Of a DNA stretch of 64,000 nucleotides, positions 42,034 through 50,438 are shown piece after piece. The DNA is taken from NCBI RefSeq assembly GCF_025421775.1, contig NZ_JAOEFX010000004.1:372001-436000 (forward strand), given 5' to 3'. The notes below the pieces were generated by a model. The model was not told the DNA's origin and did not search any database. It saw only the letters and a program-made list of their open reading frames with translations. Position 1 is the first letter of the stretch; every line of letters starts with the position of its first letter. The position numbers and the translations under genes are program-made. Source of the stretch: Paenarthrobacter aurescens (GTDB lineage: Bacteria > Actinomycetota > Actinomycetes > Actinomycetales > Micrococcaceae).

Positions 42034-42058
42034 CCGGCAGCGACCCAACCGCTGCCGG
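42034..42058 (+). promoter_or_regulatory. Hairpin in the leader of the low-complexity membrane protein
   Basis: CCGGCAGCG at 42034-42042 pairs with CGCTGCCGG at 42050-42058 across a seven-base loop, 32 bases before the ATG at 42091. It may act as an RNA leader structure or an operator. The rest of the 286-base divergent gap 41805-42090 shows no further feature. Confidence 0.35.
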
Positions 42059-42090
42059 GGCAATCCCAAGAATTTTGTCGGAGGGTTTTT

Positions 42091-42810
42091 ATGTCCTTGT
42101 TCACTGTCCTCGCCACCAGCAAAGTCGCCGCGGGCGTCCTGGCCGCCGGAGCTGTAGCTGCCGGTGGAACCGGTGTAGCTGCCTTCAATGGCGCACTCCC
42201 CACCGAACTCCAGCAGACCGCCCATGACATGGCCGGCGCACCTGCCCCGCTCGACGGAAAGGCCGCGGAAGCAGCCCAAGCCGTCGAATCGGCCAACACC
42301 AAGGCGGCTGGCGCCGTCGGGACCGCGCAGGCACAGGCGACCGAAGCCGCCGAAGCCGGTCAGGCAAAGGCTGCCGATGCTGTTTCCGGCGCGACGGCCA
42401 CGGCCAACGACGCCACCTCCCCGGAGGCTTTCGGCCTGTGCACCGCGTTCCTCAACGGCGGACTGAAGTCTGATGCCAAGGTCCCGGGCTTTGAGTCCCT
42501 GACCATTGCCGCCGGTGGCGAAGCGAAGGTGGAAGCGCACTGTGAGGCAGTGGTTGACGCCGGCAATGCCGCCGACGCGAAGGCGAACGGTTCGGCCCAG
42601 GCAGACGCCGACGCCGATGCTTCCGTGGTGTCCGGACTCCCGGCAAAGCCGGCGGTACCGGCCGTCCCCGCCAAGCCTGCCGTCCCTGCAACGCCTGACG
42701 TGCCGGCGACCCCTGCGGTCCCGGCGACGCCTGCTGTCCCGGCTCTCCCGTCGCAGGTTCCGAGCGACGTTCCGGCGGCACCAGGAGCACCCCTCGATTC
42801 TGTCCGCTAA
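42091..42810 (+). CDS. Membrane-anchored low-complexity protein upstream of a sigma factor
   Basis: The 239-residue protein starts after GGAGGG. It has an N-terminal membrane segment (TSKVAAGVLAAGAVAAGGTG) followed by AAFNGALPTELQQTAHDMAG, an Ala/Gln/Glu-rich helical stretch (EAAEAGQAKAADAV), SPEAFGLCTAFLNGGL and a Pro/Ala/Val tail with PATPAVPATPAVPA repeats. The TM-GALPxxLQxxAH block recurs in actinobacterial proteins adjacent to sigma factors. It is separated from the sigma gene by a strong hairpin. Function unknown; likely part of a sigma/membrane-signalling unit. Confidence 0.6.
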   Translation: MSLFTVLATSKVAAGVLAAGAVAAGGTGVAAFNGALPTELQQTAHDMAGAPAPLDGKAAEAAQAVESANTKAAGAVGTAQAQATEAAEAGQAKAADAVSGATATANDATSPEAFGLCTAFLNGGLKSDAKVPGFESLTIAAGGEAKVEAHCEAVVDAGNAADAKANGSAQADADADASVVSGLPAKPAVPAVPAKPAVPATPDVPATPAVPATPAVPALPSQVPSDVPAAPGAPLDSVR

Positions 42811-42834
42811 GCGGGCAGCGGCTACGGTTTAAGG

Positions 42835-42868
42835 GCGGGGCTCCTTGGCTTAGGACAAGGAGCCCCGC
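42835..42868 (+). terminator. Terminator between the low-complexity protein and the sigma factor
   Basis: A 13-bp stem (GCGGGGCTCCTTG with its complement CAAGGAGCCCCGC) encloses an eight-base loop and is followed by TT. It ends 30 bases before the sigma-factor start, so the sigma gene is either read through or has a very short promoter in the gap. Confidence 0.7.
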
Positions 42869-42897
42869 TTCATAACGTGGGATGGAGGCGTCCACGG

Positions 42898-43449
42898 GTG
42901 CTTGACCCCTTGGCTGATGAATATGTGCAGGCGGATCATGACGACCCCGCGCTGCTCTTCACGGCTGCCTACAACAACTTCGCCGGACCTGTCTTTGGTT
43001 ACCTTCGTGCCCGCGGCGTGGACGACCCCGAAGCCGTCACCCAGGACGTGTTCCTCGCCCTGTATCCAAAGCTGGAGACTCTCCACGGCGGCCTCCAAGG
43101 TGCCAAGGCGTTGTTGTTCTCGATCGCCCACGCGCGGATGGTGGACCATTACCGCAAACGCGAACGCACGCCTGGTTCCACCCCCTATGACTCAGACTTG
43201 GACTCGCGGCGTACACCGTCGGCGGAAGACCAGGCCATGGGACGGGCCTCCGGCCTGGCCGTCACGGAACTTCTGGACGACCTCGCGGACGACTACCGGG
43301 AGGTCCTGGCTTTGCGCGTTGTAGCGGACCTTTCCGTGGAGGAAACAGCGGCCACCATGGGCAAGTCCCAGGGAGCCGTGAAGCAGTTACAGCGCAGGGC
43401 ATTGAGCGCACTGAAGAAACGTGCGCAACGAACGAACGGCACATCATGA
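42898..43449 (+). CDS. RNA polymerase sigma factor, sigma-70 ECF-like
   Basis: I start at the GTG at 42898: GGAGG lies nine bases upstream at 42884-42888. The 183-residue protein has region 2 (LFTAAYNNFAGPVFGYLRAR, then AVTQDVFLALYPKL, and FSIAHARMVDHYRKR near residue 85) and region 4 (LPDDYREV-like DDLADDYREVLALRVVADLS, then VEETAATMGKSQGAVKQLQRR). It redirects RNA polymerase to a stress or envelope regulon. Its stop overlaps the start of the following membrane protein (ATGA), which is probably its anti-sigma factor. Confidence 0.88.
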   Translation: MLDPLADEYVQADHDDPALLFTAAYNNFAGPVFGYLRARGVDDPEAVTQDVFLALYPKLETLHGGLQGAKALLFSIAHARMVDHYRKRERTPGSTPYDSDLDSRRTPSAEDQAMGRASGLAVTELLDDLADDYREVLALRVVADLSVEETAATMGKSQGAVKQLQRRALSALKKRAQRTNGTS

Positions 43450-44297
43450 GCGAACATTCTCCGCTGCGGGGACGCAACGACGAGCAGGCGATCGACCGCC
43501 TGATGGCTGACTCCGGCCTGGAAGGCGACGCTGATCTCCGCGCCGAATTGCTGGAACTCCGCTCGCTGGCCAGCACAGCGCCTTTGCCGTCCGACGCAGT
43601 CCGCGCACTTATGGCCAGCGGCCCGGCTGCGGCCACCCAGCAGCCCACGACGGCGGATGGCGGGCCGGCATCGTCCGGCGCACCGACGTCGGTACTCACC
43701 ACGGTTGCCCCGACGGTCCCCGCCCCTATGGAGGAGTTGGCGCCTGTCGACGAACTTGCTGCGCGGCGGCGGAGGAAGCGTGGTGCGACCATTGCCGGCC
43801 TCGCAGTTGTCGTGTCGCTGGCCGGTGGTGCTACTGCTGCAGTTGCGTCCGATGGCGGCATCCCCGGCGCCTTCCAGCATCTTGGCGCAGCCATCGGTTC
43901 AGTGGTCTCGCAGTTCACGCCCGGCTCCGGGAACGTTCCGCAGCAAGGCGGTCCGGCGGATTCAACCCCGGCTCCCGGTGTTGGGGAAACGCCCGCAGCT
44001 CCTGCCCGGAACCTGCCCGCGCCAGCGCCGGTTGCCCCCACGCCCACGGGCGCCCCGGAGTCCGGTTCCCAGCCTCAGCCCGGCGGGGGAGCGTCGGCCC
44101 ACATGCCCAAGGCTCCCGGAAAGGGCGGGCCCGGCAATGTCATCCCGACGCCCCCGGCCGTACCTGTGACACCGCCCGCCCTCGATGCGCCGAGAGTCGA
44201 TCCTTCTCAGCTCCGCCCGTCGGACCTTCCCGTGCCGGTTCCCACCCACGTGGTTCCCTCACCGCCGGCCGATCCCAGCATCTTCGGCGCGGGTTAA
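43446..44297 (+). CDS. Membrane protein, probable anti-sigma factor
   Basis: The 283-residue protein overlaps the sigma gene by four bases, so it is translationally coupled. The N-terminus (about 1-60) is helical and charged (NDEQAIDRLMADSGLEGDAD, then LRAELLELRSLA), as expected of a sigma-binding part. A membrane segment (GATIAGLAVVVSLAGGATAA) begins near residue 112, followed by a Pro/Ala/Gly-rich exterior with VASDGGIPGAFQHLG. It lacks a zinc HxxxCxxC motif, so the anti-sigma assignment rests on position. A long hairpin terminator follows. Confidence 0.6.
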   Translation: MSEHSPLRGRNDEQAIDRLMADSGLEGDADLRAELLELRSLASTAPLPSDAVRALMASGPAAATQQPTTADGGPASSGAPTSVLTTVAPTVPAPMEELAPVDELAARRRRKRGATIAGLAVVVSLAGGATAAVASDGGIPGAFQHLGAAIGSVVSQFTPGSGNVPQQGGPADSTPAPGVGETPAAPARNLPAPAPVAPTPTGAPESGSQPQPGGGASAHMPKAPGKGGPGNVIPTPPAVPVTPPALDAPRVDPSQLRPSDLPVPVPTHVVPSPPADPSIFGAG

Positions 44298-44302
44298 ACC
44301 AC

Positions 44303-44345
44303 GACGGCGGGGTGCGGCTTCGTGTGGAAGCTGCACCCCGCCGTC
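44303..44345. terminator. Bidirectional terminator between anti-sigma gene and ald
   Basis: GACGGCGGGGTGC at 44303-44315 pairs with GCACCCCGCCGTC at 44333-44345, with an inner GCTTC/GAAGC stem. It lies between the rightward membrane-protein gene and the leftward ald gene and can serve both. Confidence 0.75.
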
Positions 44346-44356
44346 GGGCGTAAGTA

Positions 44357-45475
44357 CTACGCGGAAACCAGGCCGTGCCAGTCGGTCACCAAGGGCAGGT
44401 TGTGCGCCTCGGAAACGGAGTGGTGTGCCACGTGGCCTGCGGCGATGTTGAGGCCTGCAGCCAGTGCGGGGTCGCGGTCGAATGCGGCCTTGACGCCCAG
44501 GTTGGCCAGTGCCACTGCGTAGCGCAGGGTGACGTTGGTCAGTGCGTACGTGGAGGTGTTCGGAACAGCGCCAGGCATGTTGGCAACGCAGTAGAAGATC
44601 GAGTTGTGGACCTTGTACGTCGGTTCCTGGTGGGTGGTGGGGTGCGTGTCCTCGAAGCAGCCGCCCTGGTCCACAGCGATGTCCACCAGAACCGAGCCCG
44701 GCTTCATGCGGGAGACAAGTTCATTGGTGACCAGCTTGGGAGCCTTGGCACCCGGGATCAGGACGGAGCCGATCACGAGATCTGCGTCGATGACTGACTT
44801 CTCGATCTCGTAGGCGTTGGAGGCAACGGTCTTCAGGCGGCCCTGGTAGAGGGCATCGAGTTCGCGCAGCCGGTTGATGTTGATATCCATGATGGTGACA
44901 TCAGCACCGAGGCCCAGCGCCATGGCGGCGGCGTTGGTTCCCGCAACACCGGCACCGAGGACGACAACCTTGGCCGGACGGACTCCCGGTACGCCGCCCA
45001 GGAGGACGCCCTTACCGCCGGCAGGAGCCATGAGGGAGGAAGCGCCGACCACGACGGACAGGCGGCCCGCGACCTCGGACATGGGAGCGAGGAGCGGAAG
45101 GGTGCGGCCTTCCTGCACGGTTTCGTAAGCGATGGCCGTGACGCCGGAGTTGATGAGCTCGGCGGTGAGCTCGGGCTCTGCGGCGAGGTGCAGGTAGGTG
45201 AAGAGGATGAGGCCCTTGCGGAAGCGGTGGTACTCGGCCGCGATGGGCTCCTTGACCTTCATGACCATGTCCGCGCGGCCCCAGACGTCGTCAGCTTCGT
45301 TGACGATTTCAGCGCCGGCGATCGAGTATTCCTCGTCGGTGATGCCCGAGCCGAGGCCTGCGCCGCGCTCAACCAGAACGGTGTGTCCGTGGGTGCGGAA
45401 TTCGTGGACACCAGCAGCCGTGATGGCTACGCGGAATTCGTTGTTCTTGATTTCTTTGGGGACGCCGATGATCAT
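44357..45475 (-). CDS. ald: Alanine dehydrogenase
   Basis: The 372-residue protein begins [19 protein letters not shown] and has [60 protein letters not shown] (NAD-binding GxGxxG) and [20 protein letters not shown]. Size and motifs match NAD-dependent alanine dehydrogenase, which interconverts alanine and pyruvate plus ammonia. It is divergent from a PucR-type regulator across a 208-base gap holding a perfect 18-bp palindrome. Confidence 0.95.
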   Translation of the reverse strand: MIIGVPKEIKNNEFRVAITAAGVHEFRTHGHTVLVERGAGLGSGITDEEYSIAGAEIVNEADDVWGRADMVMKVKEPIAAEYHRFRKGLILFTYLHLAAEPELTAELINSGVTAIAYETVQEGRTLPLLAPMSEVAGRLSVVVGASSLMAPAGGKGVLLGGVPGVRPAKVVVLGAGVAGTNAAAMALGLGADVTIMDININRLRELDALYQGRLKTVASNAYEIEKSVIDADLVIGSVLIPGAKAPKLVTNELVSRMKPGSVLVDIAVDQGGCFEDTHPTTHQEPTYKVHNSIFYCVANMPGAVPNTSTYALTNVTLRYAVALANLGVKAAFDRDPALAAGLNIAAGHVAHHSVSEAHNLPLVTDWHGLVSA

Positions 45476-45623
45476 CTGTGGGCTCCATCGTTAGCGGCCT
45501 CTTCGGCCGAAAATGTGTTGCGGGCTGTGATTCCAGAATAAATCCGGCTGTGAGGCAGGCGACATGGATTCCAGCGCCTGCATCTGCGGAAACCCCGGAA
45601 AGTCAAGGTTCTTCCCTGCTGCC

Positions 45624-45641
45624 GCTCGACATTTGTCGAGC
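45624..45641. promoter_or_regulatory. 18-bp palindrome between ald and its PucR-type regulator
   Basis: GCTCGACA-TT-TGTCGAGC at 45624-45641 is perfectly symmetric and lies about 43 bases before the regulator start and about 150 bases from the ald start. It is a good candidate for the regulator's binding site. Confidence 0.5.
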
Positions 45642-45683
45642 ACTGGAGCGTCAGGTGTCGCCTGCTGTTGGTACGCTTTCTGG

Positions 45684-46898
45684 ATGCAGCAGGACGTGGA
45701 ACAGATCGTAGAACGCGTGGCTTTGAAGCTCGGCCGTGGCCTGTCCCTTGAAGACCTTGACGGTGTCCTCCTGGCCTACAGCTCCAACCAGTCGCACGCC
45801 GACCGCGTTCGCGTGAACTTCCTCCTCAGCAAGCGGGTCCCCAGCGACGTCAGCGTCTGGCAGCTCTCCCACGGCATCGCAACGGCGGTGCGTCCCGTGG
45901 TGGTTCCCGCCAATGACGAACTCGGCATGTTGGGCCGTGTGTGCGTGCCCCTGCTGGTGCGCGGTTTCCGTGTGGGCTACTTGTGGGTTCAGTTGGACCT
46001 CGAGGAGCAAAGCGCGACGGCGATACTCGCCGAATTGCCCGGCGTGCGCGACGAACTGGACCTGTTGGCGGGGTTGCTCCTTGACTCGAACACAGCCGAA
46101 TCCGAGTTCCGGCGCAGGCGTGAGCAGGAGTTCCTCTCGGCCTGCGGTGGGGAATCGAACGCTGTTGCCGCAGTGGCCGGTTGGAAGGAAATCCAAGGCC
46201 GCGGTCCGTGGCAACTGGTGACCATCCTGGACCCTGAAGGTGCCAGGTCCGACGTCGATCCCATTGCCGCGACCCTGACGCACCGCTCGGCCGCGCTGCA
46301 GTCCACCATCGGCGTCCATGCCGCGTTGTTCAGCGCCGGAACCGAGACGCACTCGGTGGTCCTGTTCCGCGAGTCCGGGGGACGGGCTGACCACGCTCAG
46401 GTGCTGGTGCACTATCAACTGGAGCTTGCGAAACGCGCGGGCCGCAAGGTGGACAGGGTGATTCTGGGCATCAGTGAGCCATTCCAAGTCATCCGGCAGC
46501 TTTCGGGTGCATACCGCCAGTCCAGGGTTGCTGCGCAGGCGGCTTCAGTGGACAGGCCTCTGGGAGAGCTCGTGGACAGCCGCGCCGTGGGGGTTTACCA
46601 GCTCTTTGACCGCCTGCTGGCCCCGGGCGGCTGGGACGACACCGGTTCAGTGCATTTCAGGACCCTTGAGGATCAGGACAAGAACGGCGAGCTCTTGCCC
46701 GTCCTGGAACTGCTCTACGACAACGACAGTTCCGTGCAGGACGTCGCGTCCAAACTCCACCTCCACAGAAGCAGCATTTACAACAGGCTCGGCCGTATCC
46801 GCCAACTCATCGGTGCTGATCCGCTGAACGGCGCGATCCGGCTTGAATTGCATGCGGCGTTGAAAGCGAGGCGGTGGGCGGGGCGACCTCGGATCTGA
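45684..46898 (+). CDS. PucR/CdaR-type helix-turn-helix regulator, divergent from ald
   Basis: The 404-residue protein starts at the ATG at 45684 (frame extends upstream without a ribosome site). It has a long sensor part (residues 1-330, with LGRVCVPLLVRGFRVGYLWV and a GGDEF-like central region) and a C-terminal HTH_30: DNDSSVQDVASKLHLHRSSI, then YNRLGRIRQLIG. This layout matches PucR/CdaR proteins that regulate nitrogen or sugar catabolism. Divergence from ald suggests it controls alanine dehydrogenase; alanine-responsive Lrp regulators (AldR) do this in mycobacteria, so a different class is used here. Confidence 0.82.
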   Translation: MQQDVEQIVERVALKLGRGLSLEDLDGVLLAYSSNQSHADRVRVNFLLSKRVPSDVSVWQLSHGIATAVRPVVVPANDELGMLGRVCVPLLVRGFRVGYLWVQLDLEEQSATAILAELPGVRDELDLLAGLLLDSNTAESEFRRRREQEFLSACGGESNAVAAVAGWKEIQGRGPWQLVTILDPEGARSDVDPIAATLTHRSAALQSTIGVHAALFSAGTETHSVVLFRESGGRADHAQVLVHYQLELAKRAGRKVDRVILGISEPFQVIRQLSGAYRQSRVAAQAASVDRPLGELVDSRAVGVYQLFDRLLAPGGWDDTGSVHFRTLEDQDKNGELLPVLELLYDNDSSVQDVASKLHLHRSSIYNRLGRIRQLIGADPLNGAIRLELHAALKARRWAGRPRI

Positions 46899-46912
46899 TC
46901 CCCGGAAAGCCC

Positions 46913-46948
46913 GGAGGCAGGCACCCAGTGTGGGTGCCTGCCTCCTTT
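46913..46948 (+). terminator. Terminator after the PucR-type regulator
   Basis: A perfect 15-bp stem (GGAGGCAGGCACCCA and its complement) with a GTG loop, followed by TTT, 15 bases after the stop codon. This is the clearest intrinsic terminator in the window. The rest of the gap to 47084 shows nothing. Confidence 0.85.
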
Positions 46949-47084
46949 GACGTACGGCTCTACGAGCGCCTCAACCGCTGGCAGCTCCAGCGCCCCAGCC
47001 GGCGTCGGAACATGGCAGTGCGGCCGCTGCTGCAATACCGCCCATGCCACCCGACGTGCACGGTGGTCCGGGGCAACCGCGTAC

Positions 47085-48434
47085 TCACTGCAATGCCTTC
47101 TTGGCTGCGTCAAGGAGCGATTCCAAGGTGGTTTCACTGGGCTGCGGGGTGGTGCCCGCATTGGGATTGCCCGTGGGGCGCGGCTTGGAGGTCGGCGTGG
47201 CGGTCTCCGTGGGTGTGGGAGTCGGGGTCGGCGTGGGAGTGACCGTCGGGGTCGTTGTGGGCGTCGGCGTAGTGGGCGGCGTGGTGATCGTATCCGATGG
47301 AACGTCGCTGGGTGCGGGTGCCGGCTGGGCCGGAACAGGGGTGGTCACGCCGGGCACAGGGGTGACGGCTGACGGGGCTGCCGCTGAAGGAACCCACACC
47401 GGATCAGCGAGCGATACCTGTGGTGTCGGGACTGACGACGGCGATACTGCCGCGGGTGCCTCCGGAACCGTTGCGGGCTGGCCCGCTTGGGACGATGACG
47501 AAGCCGACGATGAGGGTGCTGATGCCGTGGCATAGGAGGCTCGTGGCGCGGGGGAGGTTGACGCCGACTCGCGGTCCTCACCGCCCTTGCTGCCGCTGGC
47601 TTCCTGGGCCGGGGTTTCCTGTCCGAAGAACGGAATTTCCAGGGCCTGGCCCAGGGTTCCGGCCGTCAGTACCAAGCCAAGGGCGCCGGCAACCACTGCC
47701 ATACGCTGGCTCATGTGCTTCACCGAAGCGGCTTTCCGCAAAACAGTTTGGGGTTCGCGGCCCAACGACGACGCGGCGCCGAAGCCGGATTTGGCAGCCG
47801 TGGGTGCTCCCGGCTGCTTCCGTGAATCCTTGCGGCTGGCGAGGGAAGCCGAGGCTGTTGCGGCCGCGGCAACCTGGGCCGGGGACTTGCCTCGCGGCGA
47901 GATGGGTGTCGCCGAGGTGGGTGCCGGCGAGGTGGGTGCCGGAGACGAGGTGCGGGCTACGGGAGCGGTCGCGGCTTCCTCGCGGACGGCCACTACGGGA
48001 ATGGCGGCCGTTGCGGGCTCAGACTTGTCCGGCTCAGTGCCTGCTGGCTGCACGATCGGAATGGCCGCAGTGGGAGGCCCCGGCGTGGTCGGCTTGGGAG
48101 CTGCTGCCCGGGCGGCCTCAACGGTCGGAATTGCCGCGGTAGCCGGTTCCGGCAGTGCTGACTCTTCAGCTGCGGATTCCTCCGGTGCGATGACGGCCCG
48201 GGCCGCCTGCTCACGCTCCGCCGCGCGAACGGCTGCGCGCGTGGCGGGTGCTGCGACGGTGGGGGTGGCCGCAATGGCGGCTTCCGGCGTCGTGCTTGAA
48301 GTTTCCGGCGCCGCGACGGCGTCTGCTGGCGCGCTGGTGAGGGATCCGCTGGGTTGGGCCCGACGGCGTCCGGTTGGCTTGGTGCGCTCGCGGTCGTTCT
48401 GGGCGCGGCGCGGCTGATCCATGGTTGGGGACAT
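47085..48434 (-). CDS. Low-complexity single-pass membrane protein with AAIPxV repeats
   Basis: The 449-residue protein starts at the ATG after GAGAGG. The cytoplasmic N-terminal 235 residues are Ala/Pro/Glu-rich and carry four copies of an (A/T)A(A/T)(I/T)P-V motif (AAIAATPTVAA, TAAIPTVEA, TAAIPIVQ, TAAIPVVAV) about 30-50 residues apart. A single membrane segment (MAVVAGALGLVLTAGTLGQAL) lies near residue 245, then a Ser/Thr/Pro-rich exterior ending in TETATPTSKPRPTG and a terminal helix LESLLDAAKKALQ. No family is recognisable. Its repeats are not codon-identical. Confidence 0.6.
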   Translation of the reverse strand: MSPTMDQPRRAQNDRERTKPTGRRRAQPSGSLTSAPADAVAAPETSSTTPEAAIAATPTVAAPATRAAVRAAEREQAARAVIAPEESAAEESALPEPATAAIPTVEAARAAAPKPTTPGPPTAAIPIVQPAGTEPDKSEPATAAIPVVAVREEAATAPVARTSSPAPTSPAPTSATPISPRGKSPAQVAAAATASASLASRKDSRKQPGAPTAAKSGFGAASSLGREPQTVLRKAASVKHMSQRMAVVAGALGLVLTAGTLGQALEIPFFGQETPAQEASGSKGGEDRESASTSPAPRASYATASAPSSSASSSSQAGQPATVPEAPAAVSPSSVPTPQVSLADPVWVPSAAAPSAVTPVPGVTTPVPAQPAPAPSDVPSDTITTPPTTPTPTTTPTVTPTPTPTPTPTETATPTSKPRPTGNPNAGTTPQPSETTLESLLDAAKKALQ

Positions 48435-48553
48435 GGTGGTTGCCTCTCAACGCCTTCGAGGTTAGCTGTCGGGTTCGGACGAGGCCGTCCGGCCGCCTGA
48501 GCGGCTTCACCCCAAGGACTTGGAAACAAGCCCGGGAACTCTGGGTCCCCCGC

Positions 48554-48592
48554 CTCTGCCGCGGGTCTGGCGGATCCCGGATTGCGGCAGAG
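48554..48592 (-). terminator. Inverted repeat between two leftward membrane-protein genes
   Basis: CTCTGCCGC at 48554-48562 and GCGGCAGAG at 48584-48592 form a 9-bp stem with a 21-base loop. It lies about 120 bases beyond the stop of the leftward gene at 48712-48942 and upstream of the next leftward gene, so it may terminate the former. Confidence 0.35.
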
Positions 48593-48665
48593 CTCGGCGT
48601 CAATCCGGAAGCGGCCCAGCGGATATACGGGTCGCCCTACGACGGTACATGAGCCGGAAAGTAAA

Positions 48666-48681
48666 GTCACATTAATGTAAC
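48666..48681. promoter_or_regulatory. Near-perfect GTNACATTAATGTNAC palindrome
   Basis: GTCACATTAATGTAAC at 48666-48681 is symmetric except for one base pair (positions 3 and 14). It is AT-rich against a GC-rich background and lies between the two leftward genes, so it could be an operator for the downstream low-complexity protein gene. The regulator is unknown. Confidence 0.35.
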
Positions 48682-48711
48682 GGGCGGTAGGTCGCCCGGA
48701 TTGAGGGAGCC

Positions 48712-48942
48712 CTACCGCTTAGGCTTCGGGGCCGGCGCTGGAGCCGGGAGCTCGTGCTGGATCTTCTGGATTTGGTGTGCCTGATGAGTCTCAGGGCGGA
48801 AGATCTCGTCGGCGATGCCCAGCATTCCGCCCGCCGCCGCCCGCCTGACTCCGTGCTTGGACTGCCGCGAGGTCCAGTACCAGAGGCCGGCGAGGAGCGC
48901 GGGAACTCCGAGTACTGCGGCCAACACGGCCAAGATATCCAT
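48712..48942 (-). CDS. Small membrane protein
   Basis: The 76-residue protein starts MDILAVLAAVLGVPALLAGL, one N-terminal membrane helix, then a charged cytoplasmic tail with RRAAAGGMLGIADEIFRPET, HQAHQIQKIQHE and a Pro/Ala/Lys end (PAPAPAPKPKR). AGGCG lies upstream of the ATG. Proteins of this layout are frequent in Arthrobacter but have no assigned function. It is divergent from ligC by 45 bases. Confidence 0.6.
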   Translation of the reverse strand: MDILAVLAAVLGVPALLAGLWYWTSRQSKHGVRRAAAGGMLGIADEIFRPETHQAHQIQKIQHELPAPAPAPKPKR

Positions 48943-48987
48943 CGCCTAAGACTAGCTTCGGCGTGCAGCGGCAGGTAGACATTGTCT

Positions 48988-50052
48988 ATGGACCTGCCAG
49001 TGATGCCGCCCGTCTCGCCCATGCTCGCCAAGTCCGTTCCGGCCATCCCCGATGTTGGGCACTATGAGCCCAAGTGGGACGGCTTCAGGACCATCGTCTT
49101 TAAGGATGGGGACGAGGTCATCCTGGGCAGCCGCAACGAGAAGCCCATGACCCGGTACTTCCCGGAGCTGGTGGAGGCGCTGCGAAAGAACCTCCCGGAC
49201 AAATGCGTGATCGACGGCGAGATTGTCCTGATCCAGGGCAACAGGCTGGAATTCGAGGTGCTGCAGCAGCGGATCCACCCCGCGGACAGCCGGGTCCGGA
49301 TGCTCGCCGAGAAGACTCCGTCCTCCATGATTGCGTTCGACATCCTCGCCCTGGGTGATGAGAACCTCATGGACAGGCCCTTCTCGGAGCGCCGCGCCAT
49401 CCTGGAGCGTGCGCTCGCCGAGGCTGAGCCTCCCGTCTACGTGACCCCCGCGGTGAAGGACCTTGAGCGGGCGCAGGAGTGGTTCGTCCAGTTGGAAGGC
49501 GCCGGACTGGATGGGGTGCTGTCCAAGCCGTTGGATGGGAGCTATCAACCCAACAAGCGTGTGATGTTCAAGACCAAGCACGAGCGGACTGCGGACTGCG
49601 TGGTGGCGGGATTCCGCTGGCACAAGACAGCGAAAGTTGTGGGGTCCATGCTGTTGGGTCTTTATAACGACGCCGGACGGCTGCAGCACGTGGGGGTGGT
49701 GGCCTCATTTCCCATGGCCCGAAGGGAAAGCCTGGTGGCCGAGCTTGAGCCCTACCAGATTGAACTCAGCGAGCACCCTTGGGGCGAGTGGGCCAGCCAG
49801 GGAGAGGGAGCCTCAGGTTCGCGGATGCCCGGTGCCCAAAGCCGGTGGAGCGGGGGTAAGGATTTCTCCTTTGTGCCGTTGCGTCCCGAGCTGGTGATCG
49901 AAGTGGCCTACGACTACATGGAGGGCGACCGTTTCCGGCACACCACACAGTTCCGCCGGTGGCGGCCGGACCGGACTCCAGAGAGCTGCACGTACTCGCA
50001 GCTGGAGGAGCCGGCGGACTATGACCTGGGGGAGATCCTGAGGCTGCCGTAG
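48988..50052 (+). CDS. ATP-dependent DNA ligase, LigC type
   Basis: I start at the ATG at 48988; a TTG at 48982 is also possible. The 354-residue protein has the adenylation motif EPKWDGFR with Lys29 as the AMP-accepting lysine, then SRNEKPMTRYFPEL, DGEIVLIQ, SSMIAFDILALG, GLDGVLSKPLDG and TADCVVAGFRWH. It ends in an OB-fold domain (RHTTQFRRWRPDRTPESCTY). Stand-alone enzymes of this type are LigC of actinobacterial end-joining or base-excision repair. No Ku or LigD gene is adjacent. Its stop abuts the stop of the convergent DUF6480-type gene with no base between. Confidence 0.88.
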   Translation: MDLPVMPPVSPMLAKSVPAIPDVGHYEPKWDGFRTIVFKDGDEVILGSRNEKPMTRYFPELVEALRKNLPDKCVIDGEIVLIQGNRLEFEVLQQRIHPADSRVRMLAEKTPSSMIAFDILALGDENLMDRPFSERRAILERALAEAEPPVYVTPAVKDLERAQEWFVQLEGAGLDGVLSKPLDGSYQPNKRVMFKTKHERTADCVVAGFRWHKTAKVVGSMLLGLYNDAGRLQHVGVVASFPMARRESLVAELEPYQIELSEHPWGEWASQGEGASGSRMPGAQSRWSGGKDFSFVPLRPELVIEVAYDYMEGDRFRHTTQFRRWRPDRTPESCTYSQLEEPADYDLGEILRLP

Positions 50053-50328
50053 TTACTCTTCGTGTCCCTGATCGCTGCTCATGCTGCCCTCGGCCGGCGG
50101 GGTTTCTCCCGGTGGTACCCCGCCGCCGGGCTCCAGTCCCGTGACAGTCCCGTCGAGGGGATCAGGGTTGGCGGAGGCGGCCGGATCATCGTCCTCGTCC
50201 TGGCGCAGTTCGGGATCGGCGTTGACGTCGTCCTTGACGGGCTCGGGGGTCGTTGCAGCGCCGTAGGGCCCCGTGGCGCCGGTTACCCCGAAGCCCTGGG
50301 TTTCTTCATTTGAGTCTTTGTTCGTCAC
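50053..50328 (-). CDS. DUF6480-family small acidic protein
   Basis: I start at the GTG at 50328 (AAAGGG seven bases upstream); the ATG codons at 50343 and 50349 have no ribosome site. The 91-residue product is acidic and disordered ([20 protein letters not shown]), with the family block [20 protein letters not shown] followed by [10 protein letters not shown]. This block defines the DUF6480 proteins of actinobacteria, whose role is not known. It is convergent with ligC with no intergenic base. Confidence 0.75.
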   Translation of the reverse strand: MTNKDSNEETQGFGVTGATGPYGAATTPEPVKDDVNADPELRQDEDDDPAASANPDPLDGTVTGLEPGGGVPPGETPPAEGSMSSDQGHEE

Positions 50329-50438
50329 GATCAACCCTTTCATAAGCAAACTTACTAGTGCGCCTGCTTCGTCAGCCTAGTCGTGACTCGCTGACCCAAC
50401 AAGTGCACTCAAGCCCCCCGCCGGCGTCGTGCCTGCGC

